In this document: positions 23,080-34,331 of the stretch, one piece after another
How positions within the stretch are numbered: the stretch's first letter is position 1
Layout of the letters: every line of letters begins with the position of its first letter
Assembly (NCBI GenBank): GCA_035079385.1
Contig: JAVHKY010000008.1
Span: 5,316,001 to 5,380,000 of the forward strand
From: Aspidiotus rigidus
Lineage: Eukaryota; Arthropoda; Insecta; Hemiptera; Diaspididae
Length of the DNA stretch: 64,000 nucleotides
Direction: 5' to 3'
Program-made: the position numbers and the translations under genes
Notes under the pieces: model-generated
The model's input: the letters and a program-made list of their open reading frames with translations, nothing else
Told to the model about the DNA's origin: nothing
Database searches by the model: none

Positions 23080-26000
23080 TCAGAGCCGCACGGACGCAAA
23101 TTCTGGAATTAGGACGGAGGGAGGTTGACCAAAATTTTTTCAAGTTTCAAGATCATGGTCGTACGAACGGACATACGGACACAAATTTTGGAATGGGGAA
23201 GAGGAAGTTAGAGCAAAGACAGGAAATATGATAATAATTACACATAATATGTATTGAGGGCGGTTGTAAAAAATTTGATCATGTGAAAGGGACAACCTGA
23301 GAATTCCCAGAATTTAGCTTTGGAGGGTGAATTTAAGTTCTGAGGAGTGCAAGGGTCTGACCAACGTTAGCACATTGGAAAAATATTGATCTTCAAGCTA
23401 TACATGTGTATCGGGACTTCTATCTTTGAGCTACCCACAAATAGAGCGGAGAGTGAATGGAGCTTTCACCCTTCTTTGGGACTTAGAACAATTTTGACCA
23501 TCTTTCGAATGGAGGGGAAGGGACTTGAAAAAACTCCGATCAACCAGCTCCATAGACGTGGTAAGGGAATTCCTACTTTCGAGCCGAACGTTAAAAATGA
23601 AGACCTGGAGAAATTTCGATTAAATAATCCATCCTAAAATAGGTACTCCATAAGACGCTTCAATTAACATACGCTAAAGAAGAGGAGACCCTATTAGTTT
23701 TTCGATACTTCCGATGGAGACGGAAAAAGAAATATTTTGATGATGAGTTTGGAACTGCAGATGAGCAAACGATATGAGGTTGTAGAAAAGTAACCACAAG
23801 AAATAATATGGTTGTGAAGAAACAGATCTACAATATCGAATTTATTCCCGTCAAAACCGCATAGATTTGAGTGATACAATAATTTATTTAATAAAGTTCG
23901 AAGTTTTCTGAGAACGAGATGAGAAATTGAAAAAAAGAAGTATAAAACTGGTCGGGAATTGAAAATTTTGAACTTAAATTTTGCTTTTTATCTATTTTTA
24001 GTACAAACAAGGACGAAAAAACTGTCTACCTATGGTATGTTTCAATAAAATTCTTTTGAATTCTTTTCCCATCTTCGCAAATCTGTAATGACACTTAGCG
24101 ATGGAGTTAGGAAATTTATACTACCAGAAATGCGTTCGTTATAACCTATACCGAACTTTTGGGACACGAGAATCGGTTCGCGAATGTTTCCCCAACAATT
24201 AGTTACTGATATCTCAAAAGTTCGATTATTTCTCTCTCTGTGTAAGAGGGTGAAATTGGATTTTTTCCTCTTTCGGTAACCTGGTCTGACTCTCGATAAT
24301 TTCAGAGATTTTTACGAAACAAACTTCCGAAACTAGTAAAAAGGTATTATCACAATATTTCGTCATTACTTCTTGTTTATTCGAAAACTTCACCCTTTCT
24401 GAACCGAAATATACAGGAAGACTAACACGTATGATATTCTAATGGAACGTTTTTGTTCGAGTCATTAGCAATTGGACGTTATATAAAATTTAATTTACAA
24501 CAATATAACAAGCCCAGTATACTTCGCAGCCTTATTGACATACTTTTCGTATGAATGAACTATTTCATGCCATGGGACGTGCGTCATCGTCTCGATTTTT
24601 CCGTGTGTTGTTCTCTCTAAAGATTACTTTATACCGACTCTTTCGAACTCCACAAAATGCTACCTATTATCTTACGCACCACGACAATATCATTTCATGT
24701 TTTGACAAGCGTGTTAAAAGTGAGAGTAGAGAAAAATTGAACTCTTTTTGGATTCGACCTAGTATGTGATAACGTGCGCGATATCAAAAGAGTCGTCTGG
24801 ATATTACGTCAAAGTATTATTCTCGCACGTATATGGTTATGTAAACGTCCTAAGAGGACTCTTTAAGTGTAACCCATTTGCTTGGAACTCAGGGGAAAAG
24901 GGATGTAACCGATGAAGTCTTCCTACAGAGGGCATTAGCCGCGTGGGAAAGCTTCCATACAGTAGTCCTTTACTGATTTAACTCCAACTTTCGTTGTGAA
25001 ATACCACAATAAAAAAAAATTAATAAGTGAAATGTCGATAGCCTGCTAGGATTAAGTAGTGCTCGTCTTAGGGATAGGAAAAGTAAGCGATAGACGTCTC
25101 CAACATCACTGTATCTTGTGGAGTCATTTTTCGGATACATATTTGACATTTTTGTGACGCGTGCTCTCACTCATCGATATCATTTACCAACTATAAGTGG
25201 TCACAAAGTAACGAAGGCGAATTGGTTAATTAGTCAATTATTGAAACAGATTGATATTACGCTGCGGAATAATTAAATGGCAGCATGCTAAGCGCACTAT
25301 TCATACAACACTGTGTATAGAAGAACGTATTTGTATCTTGACGGCGAGCACTTTCTCCTGACAAAACACGTGTATTGATGGAAGCCGGCAACTTGCATTG
25401 ATGTGTACACTTAGAGTATTTTGCCAGTTGTTTGTGTAGAGCGCACGTTTGAGTTTTGCGGCCAACCTCTTTCCTTCCATGCACCATCTCTTTCTACGAA
25501 GAATAATGCCTATACGAGCTCTTGATACTCGTGCATTCGTAACATGTATGTTTGGGGTAGGAGGACTGCAGGAATGGTTATTGAAAGAACATGCACCCGG
25601 ATATCTGTCGACTGTCTATTTCGCAATTTCTCATAACCTGTACACCGGCCGCTGTTGAACTCAAAGAATGAAGGGGGGGTCTTTCGAGAAAGAAATTATC
25701 GGTGCTCTCGCTCGGACGTGAAGCGCGAGTGCACGCTTTTCATTCGGTCATTAGTACCGGTATACTTGTATCATCATCTTGTACACATAACTTGTTATAG
25801 TCTAATTAAATTTCCATATCTCGTCTCGGCTAGCTTTCTGACATTGAAATACAAAGTACGAGAGTAATTTGTGCGTGGAAGTCTACATAAAGGTTCTGAA
25901 GCAAAAATAAGTAGGAGATCGTGCACTATCTAAATAGAACGTGAAATTTTATGCAGCTGGGAAGCTCAGCCACGTGATCTAAAAATATCAACCCCAACTG

Positions 26001-26600
26001 ATGGTTCCTAGAACGCACGTGATATGATTAGCAGATAAGTTGTTCTTTCAATTATATTGTTTAAACTCATGAGACATTTTTACGAGTACCTATACTATTC
26101 AACACCTTTACAGCTCTTTGCACGTGCAGTAGCTTGCCTCTCAAGGGTTTCACTCATTTTTCGTGAATATTTTGAAGTCAGGCACTCTAGCTACAATGGA
26201 AGGTAGCAAAATATTGTTGTTTGACCACTCCTCTTCTCAGAGGTGATACAAATGATGAACATTTTTATCCGAACTCTTGGCCAGTTAATGATAGGTTTCA
26301 GTGTTCATTCATAGTAATTGTAGTGTGGTCTTTGTACCTTCTCATAATTAGGAGCGTTGATTCGGAAGGTAAGTGTCAATACATCTTGGTATAGTGAGAG
26401 TAGCGCGTGAAGTTGTCGCAAAAAGAAACTGTACACAAGGTAAAGTGTAAAAATTTGGAGTCGTAGATACGTCCCAAGCAATACTAACTGAGAATAGGGC
26501 ACAGGGATAGGGAAAGTTGTATATAAAACCGCAACAAATCTAAAAGTCTGGCTGCTTTCCAGTGGGGCCTCAAGAGACGATCACCAAAACCATTCCGCTG
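23080..26600. other. No recognisable gene
   Basis: AT-rich; 23.1-23.65 kb has diverged pieces of the GACTTGAAAAAA-type dispersed family. Short frames only, and nothing further recognised. Confidence 0.5.
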
Positions 26601-26602
26601 TA

Positions 26603-26815
26603 TTAACACCAAAGCTATCAGATCTATCTGCATCAACACCAGATCTATCTGATCCAAATTAACATCAGATCTATTTGCATCAACATTGGATCAATCTGCA
26701 TTCACACCAGATAGATCTGATCCAATATTAGATGAATCTGGACCAACATCTGATCAATCTGCACGAATATTGGATCTATCTGCATTACCACCAGATCAAT
26801 CTACATCAACTTTAG
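26603..26815. repeat. Tandem array 1, about 21-bp unit
   Basis: Roughly ten diverged copies of a unit resembling AGATCTATCTGCATCAACACC. Unit length varies slightly around 21 bp. It is the same family and orientation as the array at 28143-28396. Most substitutions are scattered, so the array is old. Confidence 0.85.
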
Positions 26816-26823
26816 AGCTCTAC

Positions 26824-26935
26824 TTTAAAATGGTCGTGCGTCCGATCTGATACCAGAATGAATTCGCCGTGCAATTTTTTTTATCAGATGACCTACCATT
26901 AAGACCGTTTGAAAGAAAAAATTTTTTGTCCAAAA
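26824..26935 (+). repeat. 110-bp module, copy 1
   Basis: Matches 28044-28142 over its length with scattered substitutions; shared words include GATACCAGA, AATTCGCCGT and ATTAAGACC. It lies immediately after array 1, while its twin lies immediately before array 2. It has no coding signal. Confidence 0.8.
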
Positions 26936-26973
26936 AACAATCAAAGGGGGTACCCCTTTGGAAATTTTTCACA

Positions 26974-27336
26974 GGGAACCTGTTTTATCGGAGGGTATTT
27001 TGAAGAAAAATGACATGGCACCGGGCGCCGGGAGGCAAAGGCTGAGGTTTGACATTTTCCAGGCTACTTCTTATAGGCCTAGTATATTATATTAAGCGCA
27101 GTTAGTATAAGCCTAGTTATACTTTCAGGCTAGTCGGTATAGGCCTAGTGTAGTATATTAGACTCAATATAATGAAGGCTAAAGTTGAAAATTTCTTCGG
27201 CTAGTTATTATAGGCCTAGTATGGTACATTAGGCTTAGTATAATGAAAGCTGAAGTTCGAAATTCCTAGTTTAACGAAAGCTCAAGCTATTTAGGAACGA
27301 GAATACACAATAGTGACGCCCATAAAACAGGTTCCC
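26974..27336. mobile_element. Foldback-like element with 15-bp inverted ends
   Basis: GGGAACCTGTTTTAT at 26974-26988 is exactly inverted at 27322-27336. The interior holds three diverged tandem units starting with ATAGGCCTAG at 27073, 27139 and 27210 (spacings 66 and 71 bp). There is no coding frame and I saw no clear target-site duplication. A one-ended relative occurs at 3957-3995. Most likely a non-autonomous element; a composite repeat is the alternative. Confidence 0.6.
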
Positions 27337-28043
27337 CGTTTGCCTCAATTAACAAGGTTAATGAAGGCAACCCCGAGCGGGTCACTAAGTGGGCTGCGAG
27401 TTTTTTTTAGTCAAATTTATGGAGGTTGAGGTTATAGTCGACGAGAACTGAATACTAATTTCATAATTCCAGCAAGTCATGTTAGTCGTTGGCAAGTGAT
27501 TCAAGCTGATTCTTCATCCGATAGTGCCCAGTCTGAAGTTGATTCTGATGAGGGTAAATATCGTACCTGTGTGAATTGTCTGCTTCTCAGACTCTGATGA
27601 GTGACGTTGGTAGATCTTGTAATTTCAGATAGACTGTATATCTTCCGTTGCAGATACATAGGCCGTTTTGGAACAAGACACATGGATAAATGAATTGATC
27701 GGCCACGTACAAGCGATATTCAACGCACAAAGCAGAAAATTCGCAATCGAAATCGCCGATCCATTTGGTGTGTCAGTCAAGCAAAGAACACGATTGAATA
27801 TTATGTAAAATTAAGTACGATGTAGAACCTCATTTTAATAGTAAATGATAATTTTTTCATCTTAATATGTAATGTATTTGTGCACGTCATATTTTTGTCT
27901 CGTATGCATATTTGCTAATGTATCTTTCGATACGTGATTTTCATAAGTAATTTCCAGCATAGAACCGGAAAATCCACGTGGGACAACACCTCGAGGCCGT
28001 TTTCATGAGTAAAATTGGATAAAATCATCGAATTTCTCTACAT
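27337..28043. other. No recognisable gene
   Basis: AT-rich spacer between the two halves of the duplicated module. Short frames only. Confidence 0.5.
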
Positions 28044-28142
28044 TTAAATGATCGTACGTCCAATCCGATACCAGATATGAATTCGCCGTACAATTTTCAT
28101 CTGAGATGACCTATCATTAAGACCATTTGAAAAAAAAAAAAA
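28044..28142 (+). repeat. 110-bp module, copy 2
   Basis: Diverged twin of 26824-26935 in the same orientation, ending in an A run before array 2. Confidence 0.8.
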
Positions 28143-28396
28143 TTTTAGCCATCTGAATCAACATTAGATAGATCTGGACCAACATCAGATCTATTCGCAT
28201 CAACACTATAGCTATCTGAACCCAACATTGGTAGATATGAATCAACATAAGATAGATCTCAACCGATATCAGATTTATCTGAGTTAATAAGAGATCTATC
28301 TCTGTCAGCACCAGATCTATCTGCCTTAACATTGGATCTATCCAAACCAACGCATCATATCTATTTGAATCAACATCAGATCTATCTGAATCAATG
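28143..28396. repeat. Tandem array 2, about 21-bp unit
   Basis: About twelve diverged copies of the array 1 unit. Because the unit is close to 21 bp, the minus strand stays open through the array and reads as a seven-residue repeat of the type IDLMLVQ within 28117-28593. I take the frame to be a by-product of the repeat, since array 1 shows no comparable frame. Confidence 0.85.
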
Positions 28397-28398
28397 AG

Positions 28399-28594
28399 CA
28401 GGGTGTCCACTTTTTCTCTGAAATGAAATTCCCTGACTTTTCCAGGTTTTTCTAGACCATAATTTCCACTGAAAAGCGAAAGAAAGAAAAAAAAAAAAGA
28501 GGAAAAACTTCTTAGCTCGAACTGAATTCCCTGACTTTGGGTAAAATTCCCGAAATCCTCTGACTTCCAGATTTTCCAGACAAGTGGACACATT
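28399..28594. mobile_element. hAT-like MITE
   Basis: Begins CAGGGTGTCCACTT and ends AAGTGGACAC, giving inverted ends of about 10-12 bp. The internal AATTCCCTGACTTT is repeated near both ends. The flanks TCAATGAG and TAAATGAC could be a decayed 8-bp duplication (6 of 8 match). About 195 bp, non-coding, inserted at the edge of array 2. A CAGGG-type terminus with 8-bp duplication is typical of hAT elements. Confidence 0.6.
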
Positions 28595-28805
28595 AAATGA
28601 CGTAGTTATAAGTGGGGTTGTTGGAGTCAACTCACCCACAATTTTTGAAATCGCCACAGAATTTCTAATCCATTTTTATGCGACAGAAAAAACGAAAACA
28701 AAAAATAATAAATATATTTATTTTTGCGTGCAAGGTTTATTCATATAGAAAAAAAAGAAAAAATGGCTCTTCCCGCACAGTGTAAATACGAAAAAAAAAA
28801 AAAAT

Positions 28806-28878
28806 TTATTATGGTAATGACGTTTCGAGTAAACTTGTACTCTTCCTACGTTTACTCGAAATGTCATTACCATAATAA
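28806..28878. repeat. 73-nt hairpin with 29-nt arms
   Basis: Arm 28806-28834 is the reverse complement of 28850-28878 except for one position that pairs as G-U in RNA. The loop is 15 nt. Compatible with a microRNA precursor, a decoy, or the remains of a foldback element. It lies next to an A run at about 28790-28804. Confidence 0.85.
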
Positions 28879-28899
28879 GAAAACAAAAAAGTTCACGAC

Positions 28900-31800
28900 C
28901 CTTTCTCCACATTTTGACATAACTAAGCCTCTGGAAAGAATCAGAACGACGGCTTACTCGGTTCTTAAAAGACGGCGACGATTTTCCCCAAATAACTATT
29001 CCTTCCCTTCCATAAAATTGAACAATATAAAATTTGGCCTCTTTAGATTTGCGTGCAAAATAATAAATGATTCGATCAGCCTAATGGTTGGAATCTTCAT
29101 CGAGAGACCTGACAAAAATGAAGAGAACAATCATCAACAAATTCAAAAGATGGCAAGCGATTGATAATTGGTTGCTATTCAAAAAACCAAAATACTATCA
29201 CACTAGCAAAGGCTGGTCCCAAAAGATGATGGCAGAGGACATTTACCAGGAGATAGCGTCAATATGGAGCGCGAATGGGAGGAGGAAACCATCAAGGGAC
29301 AGTGGTCCAAGAAACTCTATCCTCCCTTCCCTTCCTCCGTCTCTTAACTTTCTCGCCTTCATGAATTTATTCGTCTGGCACGGTCTTTGAACTTTTCGAT
29401 TCGACCCATAAATTCTACGCTTCCAACCCTCATATCATCGACAATTCTCAAATTCTCTAATGCCACATACTTTGTACAAATGTTCTCTAGATAAGACAAA
29501 GCCGAATGGCAGATATTTTCATAGTTGTAGCAGGAAATTCCCACATTAATCCCTCGTATTCATTACCACGCCCCATGAGAGAAATGTACACCAAAATACA
29601 AAACCTTCTTATAAAATGGATTTTTCATCATAAGTTCATCCGAATTTCACTTTCTCTACATAAATTAAAAGGTCTGCATCCATCGCTTGTCCAAATAAGT
29701 TCGGGATCGGTTTAGGCCTCGCGTTACTTCGCTCCCATTTCAGCGACCCAAGTTTTTCAAGCATGCTCGTAATTCATGTCTTCTGACGGAGTTTTCGGGA
29801 GCAATCTATTTTCTCAGGTACTTTCAAACTTCAATTTCCAAACACAATGCCGAAGTATAACCATAAAGTTATTCTGGCGTACACCGGACCAGCTTCGGAT
29901 CCAAAGGATGTTGAAAACTGAATCATATAGAACAAATAGGTCAAAAATTTGGAAAAATTAGGATACCAACTGGGCACTATTTCCTTATTTCTTACAAAAT
30001 TGTACCCACAAAAACAAGTTCTCGAATCACTGTCAACGAAACCAGCAGCTGCGAATTTCGTCAGTAAAAGCATCTTCAACTTCATCTACATTTAGAAATG
30101 GTAACGAGTTATTCAGGACTTCTAAGAAGAGAGACGATGCGATGCTGAGTCGACCTTGAAAAAACGCATGTTTATTTTCTACATCATAGGAAGAGCACTT
30201 ACGTAATCTATAAACATGTAAAACTTAATAATATCGGCACCACAAACGGGCGCGTTTCTTCGTGCGCTTCTGAGTGCGTCTACTTGAAACTTGCACCATG
30301 CAATAATACGTATAATATTCACACCTTATTACTGTGACACGTCACATACCTTTACAACGGTGTAATTGTGAGCCACCTGTATACAATGTAACGAGTGCGT
30401 GCATGCAAGTATGCATGTGTAAAATTCACGTTCTCTTTGTTACCTACATCTCCCGTACCTACTTTTTGCATCTTTTCGATAGAAATGTAGAAGAACGTGT
30501 TAGTTGTCATTTATAATACACCCATATCTATAAATACGAGAGCAGCTAACAGGTTCGCATAATGAGTTGTTCGTGTCGGGATTAACCGAAATAATTCCAC
30601 GGACAGGTCGAACGTTGGCGCGAATGCAATGAATCGATAAAGAGGAGAGTTAATGAACAGACGATGGACCGCGGTCATTGATCATCAGGAGCGATTCAAC
30701 GCACTCCGTATCCACCACTTTTTCTTTTCCTTTCAAAATTTGAGAGGAATTCTTTAGAGTCGAAAAAATTAATCTTGGAAAGAAACGTCAGTCTCTCGGC
30801 ATTCTAAGCCGCTACAATTCAACGAAAATTAGTCGAAGATCCTCCACTTATTCACTTAGCGCAAAAAGTTGAGCTTTCCCTTCGCATCATTCCCATCTAT
30901 TTTTCTCTTACCAGCACAGTTGATGGTTTGTAGCCAATCGGCGAAACTAAAAAGATTTGCCCGACTTTGTGTTCTCACCATTTTCTTTCAAATACAATAG
31001 ACGATAGCTGGAATAGACGTACTTCAATACAGCCAAAAAGAAAAATCGCGCACCGATACGATGTACAGAGACACTGATGACGCGAGAATAATTGCACCGC
31101 ACGCGCTCTGCCCATAATAATGCCCACATTAGAGACACAAACTCGCTGCGTACAAAAGAACACAAGTACCGTTTTAGGGTGAATACTCCAATGAAAAGAT
31201 GTACGCGAGCAATCATCGACTATTAACGCATACTTGGTCGGCTGTCATCTATGACTTCAAAATAAACCATTTGAACTGAGAAGAGCAGACGCAGAAATAC
31301 GCTCGATACAATATATAATTTAGCAGTGGAGTATCTCACATCACCGCACCAAATATAACCTGCAACTGTCCTAATGTAGATGTTGGAAAAGATTCAGTTT
31401 TTCTTCACTCATCACCCATAGTCAGTATTGAGAACATTTACTGTTTTGTGTACCCACTCGAATTATCTATTTCAAAAGATAAGAAAACTTGACAAGCATC
31501 TCTAAGCACAGCTTTCAATTGTGGTCGCTATAGAACTAGACTGAAAATTGTTCGCAACTCAATTTTCTAGTTTTTGCCACCAACTCAACTTATCGAAAGA
31601 AAGGCCTTGGTTTTAATGTACCTATTCTGATGGAATAAAAGATGGCTCCAATCAGCGGGTAAACTATTGTAAATCAATGTAGCTTATTCTTGATAGCGGT
31701 ATATTAGTCGAATGAAACAATTTTTGAACAGCGATGGGTCTGCCACTTGGACAAGCAGGGCGATAGCGCGCTGGTGTCGCACTTGTTGGTCAAAACCAAT

Positions 31801-31900
31801 AGCAGTAGAGAATGTTTTATTTTTATCCTAACGTTGATAAGAACAACCAATAGCAACATTCAAAATTGTGCTAACGTTGGTAAGAGTCTCGACTTGCTAG
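28900..31900. other. No recognisable gene
   Basis: Short frames only (up to 146 codons, 28724-29164, which runs through the hairpin and A-runs). A modestly CpG-containing stretch lies at 30.2-31.3 kb. No domain or RNA gene recognised. Confidence 0.5.
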
Positions 31901-31901
31901 G

Positions 31902-31913
31902 TTCGAATAAGTA
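31902..31913. repeat. Target-site duplication of PLE E, left
   Basis: TTCGAATAAGTA, exactly repeated at 34420-34431. It brackets the element and fixes both boundaries. Confidence 0.85.
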
Positions 31914-31961
31914 TCATCGGAACTCGTAATGAGTGAGTGAGGTGTAAGTAGAGCACTGATA

Positions 31962-31996
31962 TTGAAAAAGGGGTTTTTCAATTGTACAAATCTACT
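31962..31996 (+). repeat. 35-bp terminal inverted repeat, left
   Basis: Perfect reverse complement of 34385-34419. The outer half is itself palindromic (TTGAAAAA, GGGG, TTTTTCAA). Confidence 0.92.
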
Positions 31997-32018
31997 CCAC
32001 CCGCAAGAAGTCAAAGAA

Positions 32019-32707
32019 ATGATGTTTGAAAAAGGAGGAGAGGGGAAGAAGGGAGAAGACTATGTGGAAAAACGAGTGGAAGCCCAAACAAAACAGATCA
32101 AGAAGAAGCTAGCCGAACTGACCCGGAAGAAAGAAGAAAGAAAGGAAGATACAGCGAGAGTTGAGCACAAATTTGCTCCCAGAACCCAGAACCTATATCA
32201 AGCGTCACCTTCACAGAAGAAGAAAGAAGACTGCTTGACAAAGGCATCAAGTACGTGCAGCCAGAGAGGCTGAACCAGTGTAGGCTTGAAAGCATGGCCA
32301 TTAGCTGCGAACAAGTAATCCAAACCATGGAACACGACGTGAGACCAGAAGCCCGGACTAAAATTGGGAAAGTACTGTTGGACGTCGAAGAGGATATGTG
32401 CCGAACCTATGACAGAACGCAAGTAATGCAGAGGAAGGTGACAAATCTACAAAAGAAGATCCGACAAAACAACCTGATTTTGACAAAGGCGGACAAGGGC
32501 AGCACGGTAGTGGTAATGGAGAAGGAGGACTACACCCAAAAAGTGGAGTCGTACATCGCAGTTAATGGATACCAAGAGATGGCAAGGGACCCAACACGGA
32601 AATACCAAGATGACCTCAAAGCTGTGTTGAAACAGAACAATGTACCCGGCAAGGGAAGGACGCTTGAGATGAACCCGGTTGCACCAAAACTCAAGGGGCT
32701 TGTGTAA
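32019..32707 (+). pseudogene. PLE E N-terminal region, frameshifted
   Basis: First part (32019-32192): a Lys/Glu-rich probable coiled coil (VEKRVEAQTKQIKKKLAEL, residues about 13-31) that runs on in a dead frame to 32273. Homology switches frame near 32192 to SSVTFTEEERRLLDKGIKYV and later ILTKADKGSTVVVMEKEDY (about 32475-32530), the characteristic N-terminal PLE block seen also in relic A. The second frame ends at a stop at 32705-32707, and homology resumes one frame over at LHKANRPMRP. The two breaks separate this region from the RT. The start at 32019 (ATG ATG) is the first Met after the inverted repeat. Confidence 0.8.
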
Positions 32708-32730
32708 ACCTCCACAAAGCGAACCGTCCG

Positions 32731-34107
32731 ATGAGACCCCTGGTCAACAGCATTCAATCACCATGCTACAAGATAGCAAAGATCGTAGCCACATTCCTGA
32801 AAGAAAACTACCAGTTTGCACCCAGACGAAGTATCAGAAACAACGGAGAGCTGATTGAGCAACTGGACAAGTTGGAAATCAGGAGTAACGACAAGCCGAT
32901 ATCCTTTGATGTGACTAATATGTTTGGTACCATACCGAAGGAGGAACTTCTCACTCTGCTCAAAAACAACAGACACCATGGGAACCCCGATGGGTCGAAG
33001 TACGCCAACATAGTGGAGGAGATCTTGAGCCAGAACTACTGCCGCTTCAATAACAGGTTCTACAGTCAGGAAAGGGGACTTGCGATGGGATCACTGCTGT
33101 CACCAATACTGGCGGAGATATTCATGAATGATATGGAAAACAAGATATTGAAGGGCAGCAAGTTCAGAAACTCGATCAAACACTGGGCCAGATATGTAGA
33201 TGATATCCTAATTGTGCGGTCAGGCACTGATAGACAGGTGGATCTATGCCTTTCAGAAATGAACGCGATGAATGAGAGCGTCAAATTCACAGTGGAAAAA
33301 GGCACTGAGACCATCAACTATTTGGACCTTACACTCACAATGGAGTACAAAATCTACAGGAAGCCGACGCATACTGACACCATCATCCCAAATGACTCCT
33401 ACCACCACCCCAGGCACAAGTTAGCGGCAATCCAGAACTACTGCTATCGAGCAATTTCTATCCTCAAGAACAACGAAGAGAAGAGGAAAGAGATCGAGAT
33501 AGTAAAGCAGATCGCAGAAGCCAATGGCTACCGCAGATGTGTGGTGGAGGGAGTCTTTGGGAAAATGGAAACAAAGAAAGGAACCCATGATAGCATAGTG
33601 AGAAAGTACTCCGGATCGATACCATATATGGGAAAGTACACAAACAAGGTGATAAAGGCGTTCAATGGCTACGATGTGAATGTGGGTATCCAGAATAACC
33701 AACCCATGGTGAAGAGAATCAGCAATGACCAGACGGAACAAAAGGACAAGGAAAGCTTGAGCGGAGTGTACAAGCTCAGTTGTGAACAGTGCGAGGGCAT
33801 CTATATCGGTGAGACTGGGAGAAAGTTTGAGATCAGGAGAAAGGAGCACAAAACGTCGAGGGAGAAAGAAGATGGCAAGTCACTGTTTGGGAAACACTGT
33901 AACGAGGAAAACCACGATGGAGAGGGAATATTTGAAGTCATACACGTAGAGAATCGCACGAAGAGTAGAGAACTCTGGGAACAAATGGTGATTGCAAAAG
34001 CCAAGAGGAAGAAAGCCTGCCTCTTGAACAATGTAATCACATTTGACAGCGAAAAATTATTCGGCCTGGTGATTGGACGAGAGAAGAAGAACGAAACCAA
34101 CCAATGA
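32731..34107 (+). CDS. PLE reverse transcriptase plus GIY-YIG endonuclease
   Basis: A 458-codon open frame. RT, residues 1 to about 250: PISFDVTNMFGTIP (Asp60), ERGLAMGSLLSPILAEIF (114-131), ARYVDDILIV (Asp157, Asp158), INYLDLTLTM, IYRKPTHTD. The linker leads to a GIY-YIG nuclease: SGVYKLSCEQC (344-354, with a CxxC pair), GIYIGETGR (356-364), RRKEH (369-373), and an acidic SRELWEQ (412-418). RT synthesises element cDNA; the nuclease nicks the target. All catalytic residues I can check are present. Relative to copy C, five residues after LTLTM are deleted. The annotated Met lies inside the RT (homology continues upstream through HKANRP in this frame), so it is not the natural start. The stop codon TGA overlaps the first CCAAT box. 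Confidence 0.92.
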   Translation: MRPLVNSIQSPCYKIAKIVATFLKENYQFAPRRSIRNNGELIEQLDKLEIRSNDKPISFDVTNMFGTIPKEELLTLLKNNRHHGNPDGSKYANIVEEILSQNYCRFNNRFYSQERGLAMGSLLSPILAEIFMNDMENKILKGSKFRNSIKHWARYVDDILIVRSGTDRQVDLCLSEMNAMNESVKFTVEKGTETINYLDLTLTMEYKIYRKPTHTDTIIPNDSYHHPRHKLAAIQNYCYRAISILKNNEEKRKEIEIVKQIAEANGYRRCVVEGVFGKMETKKGTHDSIVRKYSGSIPYMGKYTNKVIKAFNGYDVNVGIQNNQPMVKRISNDQTEQKDKESLSGVYKLSCEQCEGIYIGETGRKFEIRRKEHKTSREKEDGKSLFGKHCNEENHDGEGIFEVIHVENRTKSRELWEQMVIAKAKRKKACLLNNVITFDSEKLFGLVIGREKKNETNQ

Positions 34108-34272
34108 GACGGCAGGAATCCAGGTAGCCAATAGAAACGCAGCATTTAGAACAGTAGATTGAACCAATCACAAAGCAGTATATTTTAGCCAATAAGAACA
34201 CAATGTCATATTATTGTAACAATAAGTTTCTAAGAAGTGAACCGATCACAACACAGCATTGTTATAGCCAAT
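34101..34272 (+). promoter_or_regulatory. CCAAT-box array in PLE 3' UTR
   Basis: CCAAT at 34101, 34128, 34164, 34189 and 34268, plus a CCGAT variant at 34242, all on the plus strand. At least four are kept in copy C and two in the old copy D, so the boxes are a family feature. CCAAT is the binding core of NF-Y; whether they act as a promoter for a following copy or an antisense transcript is inference. Confidence 0.5.
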
Positions 34273-34331
34273 AGGATCACAGTGTTATACTATAAAAACT
34301 CATGGTTAAGGACTTGTTCTCCAGTTGCGAC

